This document shows, one piece after another, positions 1-6,515 of a stretch of DNA of 43,096 nucleotides (the first letter of the stretch is position 1; each line of letters begins with the position of its first letter). The DNA lies in assembly GCA_963169875.1 (NCBI GenBank), contig CAUJEL010000115.1, forward strand, positions 1-43,096. Direction: 5' to 3'. Below the pieces are notes generated by a model that saw only the letters and a list, made by a program, of their open reading frames with translations, did no database searches and had not been told where the DNA came from. The DNA is from Candidatus Zhuqueibacterota bacterium (GTDB taxonomy: Bacteria > Zhuqueibacterota > Zhuqueibacteria > Residuimicrobiales > Residuimicrobiaceae). Both the position numbers and the translations under genes were made by a program.

Positions 1-100
1 CGGCTGTGGTGATGGCCAGATGATCCTTTTCCAGGGCCGCCTTGAGAACCGCGCACATGCGCTTCTCATCATCCACAATTAAAAGTTTGGCTGATTTCAT
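1..100 (-). CDS. Response regulator, N-terminal fragment (runs off the window)
   Basis: The first 33 codons of a two-component receiver domain are present and the rest lies outside the window. The protein begins MKSAKLLIVDDEKRMCAVLK, with the acidic pair DD and the preceding hydrophobic strand that open every CheY-like receiver domain. The phosphoacceptor aspartate would be further on and is not visible. It lies directly downstream of a NtrB/AtoS-like histidine kinase on the same strand, so it is probably the cognate regulator. Kinases of this build are often paired with NtrC-type sigma-54 activators, but the output domain cannot be seen. The ATG at 98-100 has only a weak GGA upstream. A 263-base gap separates it from the kinase, longer than other gaps in this run. 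Confidence 0.8.
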   Translation of the reverse strand, partial: MKSAKLLIVDDEKRMCAVLKAALEKDHLAITTA

Positions 101-363
101 AAAGAATCCATCATTTGCATAATACCGGAACCATCGATTAAAAAGGATTTTTTTATGTACTGTATTAGCCTGTTCGCCTCATTAAACGCCGAGCGCGCCG
201 GGTTGATTTTTTCGGGATTATCGAACACGTTTTTGTTTGAATTAAATCTGATTCATAAAATTTGCCCTAGATGCTAATTTTTTGTTTTTAATTTCCTTGG
301 GCATCTCTGCATTCTCAGCGGTGAAAAATCCAGGTCAGCCGGCCGTTTATTCACCCAGTGGTT
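101..363. other. Gap between histidine kinase and response regulator
   Basis: This 263-base, AT-richer stretch has no supported gene. It is long for a gap inside a two-component operon, so the regulator may have its own promoter here. I looked for a sigma-54 -24/-12 element with correct GG-N10-GC spacing reading towards the regulator and did not find one. No convincing terminator hairpin follows the kinase stop codon. Confidence 0.4.
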
Positions 364-1719
364 TCAGATCGGCAGATAAATCGTCATCACCGTGCCGCCC
401 TGCGGCGGTTCTGTCGCCGTGATCGTCCCGCCGTGCGATTCAATGATCTGCCGCGACACCGCCAGTCCCAATCCGGTCCCGCTTGTTTTGGTGGTGAAAA
501 AAGGTTCAAATACCTCTCCCCCCTTACCCAACAGCCCGGGACCATTATCGCGAACCGTCAGGCAAACCCGTTCCCGGCCTTTGCTGTGTTCGCGCACCAG
601 GCCGATTCTAACCACGCCCTCCCGTCCCTCCACCGCTTGCCTGGCGTTCATCAGCAGATTGAGCAGAACCTGCTGTATCTTGTCGCTGTCGCAGCGCACC
701 ACCAGGGATTCGAGTTCACATGCCCATTCGATGCGCGTATCAGCGGCGGGAAAAGTGCGAATCAGCGCAGAGACCAACGGCACCAGATCATGCTCCGCCA
801 GGCGCAGCTCCTGTCCCCTGGAAAAAGAGAGAAAATCATTCACCAGGCGATTCAGACGGCGGATTTCATCATCAATATAATCAAAAAATTCATCCTTGGT
901 GCCGGCCGGGAGATACTTTTCCCGCAGCACATCCGCCGTGCTCTTGATGATGGCCAGAGGATTGCGAATCTCATGGGCTACGGTCGCGGACATCTGCCCC
1001 AAATAGGCGAGGCGCTGTGCCTGCAACAACCGTGATTCGGTGCGGACAAATTGGATGGTGGCGTAAACCAAAAAAGTGACCAGCACACCCAACAGTAGCA
1101 AGCTGATGACAACGCCGAGGTAGAGTCCGTGATAATAATTCTCCATGACGCGGAGGAAATCGGCATTCGCCTCCATCACCAATACCAGCGTTGATCCATA
1201 GAGATCCGTAACCGGCGCATAGACACTTTTAAAATGATCATCTGCGACCGTGTGCAGGCGGGACACCGCGACACCCTCCCGCAAGGCCGTCGCGATGGCC
1301 GTGCTGTCCTCGCGCAGATAACGCCGCTCAATACTCGTTTCCAGATCTTGACGGGCATCGAGGAAAACACGGCCTTGCGGATAGATGAGATAGGCCGCCT
1401 CAAGATCATTTTCCAGACGGATCCGGTTCAGCGAGAGCCGCATCAGACTGGACTCGGTGCGGTCATCAAAATTGGCGGCTGTGCGTTCGATCAGCTCGGT
1501 GGTCAACCGCGCCGTGGCCATGAGCCGCTGATCCAGAGCGCGCTCCAGTTCGTCTCCCATCTGTTTCAGGAAAAGATAGGAGCCGAGATTATACAGCAGC
1601 AAAAAAAGAAAAGTAACGATCATCACGGCGGCTACGGTGCGCGTACGCCGTCTCAATATGCGCCGTTGCTCAGGGCCCATTGTCCTGGTGGTGATTTTAT
1701 CGCGCTCTTTTTTTCGCAT
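364..1719 (-). CDS. Membrane sensor histidine kinase
   Basis: A 451-aa inner-membrane sensor kinase that should autophosphorylate on histidine and pass phosphate to the adjacent response regulator. Two membrane segments (about 29-50 and 200-222) bracket a periplasmic sensor of about 150 residues with no motif I recognise. The kinase core has all boxes: H-box VAHEIRNPL with phosphoacceptor H249, N-box around QQVLLNLLMNAR (349-360), G1 box VRDNGPGL (389-396), F-box FEPFFTTK (404-411) and G2 box TGTGLGLA-like (412-420). There is no HAMP domain of usual length and no PAS domain, as in compact NtrB/AtoS/ZraS-type kinases. It follows the NYN ribonuclease gene by 26 bases. Start choice is uncertain: the ATG at 1719 has a poor ribosome site, and an in-frame ATG at 1680 has AGGA just upstream; both keep the first membrane segment. 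The signal sensed cannot be deduced. Confidence 0.9.
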   Translation of the reverse strand: MRKKERDKITTRTMGPEQRRILRRRTRTVAAVMIVTFLFLLLYNLGSYLFLKQMGDELERALDQRLMATARLTTELIERTAANFDDRTESSLMRLSLNRIRLENDLEAAYLIYPQGRVFLDARQDLETSIERRYLREDSTAIATALREGVAVSRLHTVADDHFKSVYAPVTDLYGSTLVLVMEANADFLRVMENYYHGLYLGVVISLLLLGVLVTFLVYATIQFVRTESRLLQAQRLAYLGQMSATVAHEIRNPLAIIKSTADVLREKYLPAGTKDEFFDYIDDEIRRLNRLVNDFLSFSRGQELRLAEHDLVPLVSALIRTFPAADTRIEWACELESLVVRCDSDKIQQVLLNLLMNARQAVEGREGVVRIGLVREHSKGRERVCLTVRDNGPGLLGKGGEVFEPFFTTKTSGTGLGLAVSRQIIESHGGTITATEPPQGGTVMTIYLPI

Positions 1720-1745
1720 TACGGCAATGACCCCATAAAGTGGCG

Positions 1746-2234
1746 TTAATCTTCATGCCGAGGCGCATTGAACAGACGCAACCACTCTTCCACGTCTTTC
1801 GCGCTGGTGGAACCATCAAACTTTTCGGCAATGCCGGTCTGTGATTTTTTTTGTTCCAGACGCTCGCGAAAAGCTTCCACGCTGAGATGCTGGGCCCCGC
1901 AGGTTTTGATGAAATGGGCCAAAGCCCCATCCGAGGTGACCACTGTGGCCGCGCGCGGCTGTTTATTTTTCTCGATCAATGTTTTGATGAGCGCATCAGC
2001 GGATTGCGGGGCTCTGGAAAAAAGAACGCGCACGCCGGCAGGCGGCTTGGGCGGATGCACCCCCGGAACCAGCTGCCCGTCAAAAACCACCACCACCTCG
2101 ACTTTGCGTCCCTGGGCATAGCCCCCGGCCAGCCGCAACAGCTGCTCGCGCGCCCGCTGCAAAGCCTTGTCGTCGTGCTTTTGCACCGCCATGGTACGCA
2201 AAATGTAATTGTAGGCATCGATAATGATTTGCAC
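1746..2234 (-). CDS. YacP-like NYN-domain ribonuclease
   Basis: A 162-aa protein of the YacP/Rae1 family (NYN, a PIN-like nuclease fold, formerly DUF901). The N-terminus MQIIIDAYNYI holds the first conserved acidic residue in the family's 'IIDGYN'-type motif; further acidic positions lie in VVVVFDGQ (about 48-55) and VVTSDGAL (about 98-105), the arrangement of a metal-dependent active site. In Bacillus the family member Rae1 cuts mRNA on the ribosome; whether this protein does the same is unknown. The start is a GTG at 2234 with AAAGGA about nine bases upstream. It sits 18 bases downstream of the glycosyltransferase gene and 26 bases upstream of the kinase gene, so co-transcription is likely without an obvious functional link. 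Confidence 0.8.
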   Translation of the reverse strand: MQIIIDAYNYILRTMAVQKHDDKALQRAREQLLRLAGGYAQGRKVEVVVVFDGQLVPGVHPPKPPAGVRVLFSRAPQSADALIKTLIEKNKQPRAATVVTSDGALAHFIKTCGAQHLSVEAFRERLEQKKSQTGIAEKFDGSTSAKDVEEWLRLFNAPRHED

Positions 2235-2252
2235 CGCTGCTAATCCTTTTGA

Positions 2253-3260
2253 TCAAACCTTCAATGTGGAAAGAACCTTTGCAAAAACATGGTCCACGGT
2301 TATGGCGGACATGCAATCCATTTTGTCGCAAAAGTCACGATGACAATGGCTGCAATCCACGGTATGGTAAACCAGACGATGTCCGGCGGCTTCGTCGTAG
2401 GGAAACCAGATGTCCGGCTCACCGGGTCCAAAGATGCCCACGGTGCGCGTGCCGACCGCCGGAGCCAGATGCATGGGGCCGCAGTCATTGGATACAAAAA
2501 CAGCCATCTTTTGCACCAAAGCCGCCAACGCTCTCAATTCGAAAAGCTGCGGTCTTGCGAACGTATGTTGTGTTCTTTGCAGGATGCCATCGAGGAGCGG
2601 CTCTTCACCGGGCCCCATGGTGAAGAGCACCTGCAAACCCGCATCCATCAGACGGTCGGCCAGAGCCGCAAAACGCTCCGGAAACCAGCGTTTCGCCGGC
2701 CAGGTTGCGCCCGGATGCAGGCCAATGATGGGCTGGTCCGGATCATATCCGGACCGGGTCAGATAAGCACGGGCTTCAGAGACTTCAGCGGTGCTCAGCT
2801 CGATGTGGGTGGTCCTGTTGTTGCTGATAATACCCAGGGGCGTGAGGTATCGCAGATGATAATCGATGGCGCTCCGGCGCTGTCCGTCATCGCTGATGCG
2901 ATGGGTATAGAGCCATTTGCGGCCGCGAAAGTCACCGCCGATTCGCATGCGCGCACCGCTCAAAAAAAGCAGCAAGGCAGAGCGGGGATTGCCGAAGAGA
3001 TCGATGGCCACATCCCATCTGGTGCGGTGCAGAGCGCGAACGAGTTTACCCGTTGCCAGGTTATCGCCCCGTCCTGAGGTAAAGATCTGATCCACATGCG
3101 GATGGTTGCGCAGCAGCTCTGCAAAAGGAGCCTCAGTCAGATAACCGATATACGCATCTGGAAAGGTTTTACGAAGCGTGCCCAGCAAGGGCGTGGTCAG
3201 AATTACGTCCCCCATGAAACGCAGCCGGGAGACAAGTATGTTTTTATGGGATGCAGGCAG
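2253..3260 (-). CDS. ADP-heptose:LPS heptosyltransferase-like glycosyltransferase (GT9), probable CTG start
   Basis: Family 9 glycosyltransferase of the WaaC/WaaF/RfaF group, which adds heptose or a related sugar to lipopolysaccharide core at the cytoplasmic face of the inner membrane. Family marks are GDVILTTPLL (nucleotide-binding loop after the first strand), GLHPGATWPAKRWF, FVSNDCGPMHLAPAVGT and GIFGPGEP near the C-terminus. The first ATG (3215) would delete the opening beta strand of the Rossmann fold. The frame is open further upstream and encodes KNILVSRLRFMGDVI, the expected family N-terminus. The only plausible initiation codon is CTG at 3258-3260, with GAAGGAG ending five bases before it; the ATG at 3215 has no ribosome site. 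With CTG the protein is 335 aa. It follows the AlkZ-like gene by 32 bases. Cys-rich HTVDCSHCHRDFC near the end is common in this family. Confidence 0.87.
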   Translation of the reverse strand: MPASHKNILVSRLRFMGDVILTTPLLGTLRKTFPDAYIGYLTEAPFAELLRNHPHVDQIFTSGRGDNLATGKLVRALHRTRWDVAIDLFGNPRSALLLFLSGARMRIGGDFRGRKWLYTHRISDDGQRRSAIDYHLRYLTPLGIISNNRTTHIELSTAEVSEARAYLTRSGYDPDQPIIGLHPGATWPAKRWFPERFAALADRLMDAGLQVLFTMGPGEEPLLDGILQRTQHTFARPQLFELRALAALVQKMAVFVSNDCGPMHLAPAVGTRTVGIFGPGEPDIWFPYDEAAGHRLVYHTVDCSHCHRDFCDKMDCMSAITVDHVFAKVLSTLKV

Positions 3261-3292
3261 ATGTGCTCCTTCGGACTCGGCCGTGATAAGAA

Positions 3293-4198
3293 TCAGAAAT
3301 GCGTCGGGACAGGATGGTCCAACGGCTCCCCCTGCAAAAGACCGGGGTGAACCATGTCACTGGACTGATACCAGGTCTTTTTCTCCCCTTGTACCTGTGT
3401 AATCATGATTTTTTCGCTTTCCTGCAAGCGCGCCAGGCTCTGCGCGACATCGCCGGGCCGCCAGGTAAAGAGTCTCTGGATATCGATCGCTGATGCAACG
3501 CCCGCCAATTTGAAATATTGCAGCAAAATAATTTCCCGGGCTCTCTCCTGCGTCATCTTGGCGGATTGCTTCACTTCCTCCTCATAGCGCAGATTGAATT
3601 GCTCCCAAAGAAAAGTGAACGGATCATAAAACTCGGCTATCTTGCAGAGGTACATGCGCATCTGCAGTTCGGCCATGGCGCGGTCGAATTCCGCGCGTTT
3701 TCCGGGGTGCGCATAGCCACTGGACAGTTTCAATTCAGAGGTGATCTGCGGAGAGTGCTCTGTCAACGCGTCCATGATATGCCGCGCCGCCGGCGAAAGC
3801 TGCCCGGCCATGTAATCAGCGATATAACCGTCTTCTCCACGATCCCCTGCGACGAGGCGATAAAAAGCCGGCAAAAACGCCAGGGAAATCATGGACGGCC
3901 GCGCCTTGATGGCTTTGCCGTAATAGAGCGCTCTTTGCGCCGGCAGATCGTCTTTGGCCTGCCAGACCAGGCCGATATAGGGATCAGAGTGGGTATGCTC
4001 CGGATAGGCCGGGTGACGTTCACCGCAGGCCGCATGCCACAAACAGGGCAATTCAGAACGCCGGGCGGTGAAGGCAAAACAATAGCCGACTTTGTTCACA
4101 AACCGCAGCGCGCCAGCCATGTCATGCACCTGCCTGGCTGGCGTACGCCAATAGGTGTGATCCCGGTATGCCTCAATCTCATCCCGCGTGACAGCCAA
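3293..4198 (-). CDS. AlkZ-related winged-helix protein
   Basis: A 301-aa protein resembling the 'AlkZ-related' group of winged-helix proteins, distant relatives of the interstrand-crosslink glycosylases AlkZ/YcaQ. The region around ALRFVNKVGYCFAF (about 30-43), ELPCLWHAACG, the charged stretch with WQAKDDLPAQRALYYGK (about 79-95) and SLAFLPAFYRLV fits that group. Winged-helix-like segments lie at about 130-200 (LTEHSPQITSELKLSSGY followed by FDRAMAELQMRMYL) and near the C-terminus. I cannot identify the AlkZ catalytic glutamine motif, so glycosylase activity is not claimed; it could be only a DNA-binding protein. It starts at TTG 4196-4198 with AGGA about eight bases upstream and is first in the minus-strand run towards the kinase. 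Assignment rests on recall of family sequence patterns. Confidence 0.6.
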   Translation of the reverse strand: MAVTRDEIEAYRDHTYWRTPARQVHDMAGALRFVNKVGYCFAFTARRSELPCLWHAACGERHPAYPEHTHSDPYIGLVWQAKDDLPAQRALYYGKAIKARPSMISLAFLPAFYRLVAGDRGEDGYIADYMAGQLSPAARHIMDALTEHSPQITSELKLSSGYAHPGKRAEFDRAMAELQMRMYLCKIAEFYDPFTFLWEQFNLRYEEEVKQSAKMTQERAREIILLQYFKLAGVASAIDIQRLFTWRPGDVAQSLARLQESEKIMITQVQGEKKTWYQSSDMVHPGLLQGEPLDHPVPTHF

Positions 4199-4684
4199 TG
4201 TTGATTCCTGTTTTAAAAAGACATCCGTTCACCGCCGGTTTGCACAGCTGCACCTGCCCTGTTCATAAACCGCCGGGCGCACAAATCCCGCCGGGCTGTT
4301 GATATGGGGAATATGGAACAAGTCATGGTTTGACTTTCATCACCCTCTTGAAAGCGGCTATCATTGCTTTTCTGCTTAATTTTTCCGCTTCATCCGATTA
4401 ATGCGTACCTGGAAGAATGGATTGCATAAATTTTCAGTTCAAAGAATTCCTTATCCCGAAAGCCATATGATGGCCGTTGCATCGTCATCATTTTTCTTCG
4501 CTTGTTTCTGCGTTCCCGGCGGTGCATGATTCTGGTGCAGCCTGGAGAAAGGATTTTTGCACCAACCGCATCTGTCCGGTCTCCGTATTTGATCTATTTT
4601 ATTCTAATTGCAGCTAAAAATCAAGTTAATTTTCTCGGCATGCCCGGCGCAGAGTATATTTCCCGTTTAATTACAATAATGTAA
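4199..4684. other. Intergenic region without recognised gene
   Basis: About 490 bases between the TTG-started AlkZ-like gene and the sorting-domain remnant. The DNA is AT-rich, and short open frames (for example 4502-4684 plus) show no family signature, ribosome site or codon pattern of a gene. The promoter of the minus-strand run that begins with the AlkZ-like gene should lie here; I could not pick out a convincing -35/-10 pair. Confidence 0.45.
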
Positions 4685-4960
4685 TCCAGCTCCTGGCAAA
4701 AAAGACGAAAAAATGCAACAGCCACCATTCGTGCGCAGGTTGCAGAGCCCGGCCCCGTTCGCGTCACCCTGCACAACGCAAAAGGCCAGGAAATTGAGGT
4801 GTTGTTCGATGGAATGCAAATACCGGGCGAGCTGACGCTGACGTGGCGAGCTGCTGCGTTCGCCAGCGGCACCTACTGGTGCCGTCTGCAGCGTCTGGAT
4901 AATAAATCACCTGAGGCGGTGGAGAAGCAAACAATCCGGATAATCCTGGTCAGCGGAATA
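4685..4960 (+). pseudogene. Remnant of a T9SS C-terminal sorting domain
   Basis: A plus-strand frame, open from just after a TAA at 4682-4684, encodes a piece of a type IX secretion sorting domain with nothing in front of it: ATIRAQVAEPGPVRVTL, then NAKGQEIEVLFDG, then AAFASGTYWCRLQ and finally KQTIRIILV, the usual basic-hydrophobic end. The order 'XVRVTLXNXXGQEXXVL ... ASGXYXXRL ... KXXXXV' is that of the domain in neighbouring secreted proteins. There is no start codon, signal peptide or catalytic part, and the frame continues past the normal end of the domain, so the natural stop has been lost. It faces the esterase gene tail to tail and shares the block ASGTYWCRLQ with that gene's own sorting domain. 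Probably the tail of a lost secreted protein, or of an inverted duplicate. Confidence 0.6.
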
Positions 4961-4967
4961 CGCCCGC

Positions 4968-6422
4968 TTAACGCACGAGAAGCATGGATCTGGTCTGGGA
5001 AAAAGCATCCCCTTGCAAGCGGCACCAATAAGTGCCGCTTGCAAGGTTCGCCGCCATAAATCGCACGCGATGTGCTCCAGCACGAATCCTGCCCGAAAAT
5101 AGCAGCGCGGCCTGCCTGCCCAGGGCATCATAGACGGTCAATTGAATATCCATGTCCCGCACCAGCTCAAAGGGGATGGTTGTTTCCGGATTAAAGGGGT
5201 TGGGATAATTCTGTCCCAGTTGAAAATCGCCTGGCGTATGGCCATCTCTCTGTACGCCCAGCGCATAGTCGCGAAAAAGAAACGCCAGCGCGTCATCCAG
5301 ATGTCCTTTCCAATTCCCCCAACTGTGTCCCTCATGCACCTCTTGATAGGTATAATCATACCCTTTTTGCGCGATGAGCGGCACAAAGCGGCCGACCCGC
5401 TGTCTGAGAACAGCCAGATCATAGGTGCCCAGATCGAGATAGAGGCGCAGATCCTTGCGGTCCGCATCGCGGTACGCATTATATAAAGACGAATCCACAT
5501 TGCTCGATTGCGCGGCGATCAATGCAAAGGATTGCGGATAATGAAATCCAATCAAAAGTGAGATATTGCCGCCGTTGGAAGCGCCCACCAGACCGCGGGA
5601 CGCGGGATCCTTGCGGGTGCGATAGCGCCGGTCCACATATCCCATCACCTCATCGACGATGAAAGCGGCAAACGGCATGGACTTGAGGCCTGCATACTCT
5701 GATGCGCGCTCGGCAGCGGAATAGGGCGGCACAAACACGGCGATAAGCGGCGGAATACGGCGCTCCGCGATGAGATAATCGAGGATATGATTGGCCGACG
5801 CCAAAGATAGATATTCCAGACCGTCATGAAACAGAACAAGCGGATAACTGGCCGTAGATTGCGTATAGCCCGGCGGCGTGTAGATACGGATGTGCCGGGT
5901 ATTTTTCAGAATGGTACTGGTGATGATGGTGTCGCTAACCGAACCATGAGGGATCGCAGCTTGATAGATCGCACCCGGCGGCGGCACATACCGGGGCATG
6001 CGCAGTTCGGAATTGGGTCCAAAGCCGCCTGCACAGGTGTAGGGATTGCGGGGATCGAGTATCCAGGAAGTGCCGTTGATGACCAGTTTATAATCCAGCC
6101 GCGCATCCGCCTCATAGGTGTCGCTGCGGTACCACAGGTTGGTGGAACCGAGTCGCCGTAGCGGCGCCGGCGTTGGACTCCATTCCGTGGCATCGCCGGC
6201 CACCTGCACGGAGAGCGCGGAACCGCGATAGATGAAATGCACCGTCGTGTCGGTCTCGCAAATGGGCAGCCGCGGATGAGCGGCATAAAAGCTGTCCACC
6301 AGCGTCTGCTGCTGCGCCGGCTCGGCGTACTCTACGCGCTCCATGAATTCCTTGAAAGTCTCGCCATGACAGCCCATGGATACCATGAGCAACAGGAGCA
6401 GCACAAATTTGTAATGCTTCAT
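4968..6422 (-). CDS. Secreted esterase of the enterochelin-esterase/EstD type with T9SS tag
   Basis: A 484-aa secreted alpha/beta-hydrolase. A signal peptide (1-20) is followed by a CBM48-like early-set beta domain (about 60-150, with VQVAGDATEWSP and YKLVINGTSWILDPRNPY), then an esterase D domain (about 160-390). The nucleophile is S282 in GASNGG, the histidine is probably H366 in HEGHSW, and the acid may be D330 or D335. A T9SS sorting domain runs from FQLGQNYPNPFNP (about 400) to the terminal LLVR. This architecture is known from feruloyl/acetyl esterases and siderophore esterases; carbohydrate de-esterification fits the adjacent glycosidase-like genes, but the substrate is inference. C18 in SMGC does not make a good lipobox. 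It lies 93 bases downstream of the GHL10 gene, probably in the same transcript. Its last codons contain a perfect 15-bp inverted repeat (separate entry). Confidence 0.87.
   Translation of the reverse strand: MKHYKFVLLLLLMVSMGCHGETFKEFMERVEYAEPAQQQTLVDSFYAAHPRLPICETDTTVHFIYRGSALSVQVAGDATEWSPTPAPLRRLGSTNLWYRSDTYEADARLDYKLVINGTSWILDPRNPYTCAGGFGPNSELRMPRYVPPPGAIYQAAIPHGSVSDTIITSTILKNTRHIRIYTPPGYTQSTASYPLVLFHDGLEYLSLASANHILDYLIAERRIPPLIAVFVPPYSAAERASEYAGLKSMPFAAFIVDEVMGYVDRRYRTRKDPASRGLVGASNGGNISLLIGFHYPQSFALIAAQSSNVDSSLYNAYRDADRKDLRLYLDLGTYDLAVLRQRVGRFVPLIAQKGYDYTYQEVHEGHSWGNWKGHLDDALAFLFRDYALGVQRDGHTPGDFQLGQNYPNPFNPETTIPFELVRDMDIQLTVYDALGRQAALLFSGRIRAGAHRVRFMAANLASGTYWCRLQGDAFSQTRSMLLVR
5011..5046. 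repeat. Perfect 15-bp inverted repeat inside the end of the esterase gene
   Basis: CCTTGCAAGCGGCAC (5011-5025), a six-base loop, then GTGCCGCTTGCAAGG (5032-5046). It codes for the LASGTYWCRLQG part of the sorting domain, about 40 bases before the stop codon. The motif SGTYWCR itself gives a short self-complementary core (also seen in the plus-strand remnant at about 4868-4885), but 15 perfect pairs exceed what the coding needs. No T-tract follows. Confidence 0.8.
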
Positions 6423-6515
6423 AGATCAACTCTTTCTGCTGGGTGGTTGGATGCCGTGCAATATCCCATACAAGCCAAAGCTTGTAGTCAAACAAATTTG
6501 ATCAATCAGGAGTGC

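Noticed and set aside
101-140. Sigma-54 promoter for the response regulator
   Set aside because: GG and GC doublets reading towards the gene do not have the required 10-base separation.
3215-3215. ATG at 3213-3215 as the start of the glycosyltransferase
   Set aside because: It has no ribosome site and would remove the conserved first strand; the upstream CTG with GAAGGAG fits better.
4502-4684. 60-codon plus-strand frame in the 4.2-4.7 kb gap
   Set aside because: No ribosome site, no motif, and composition of non-coding DNA.
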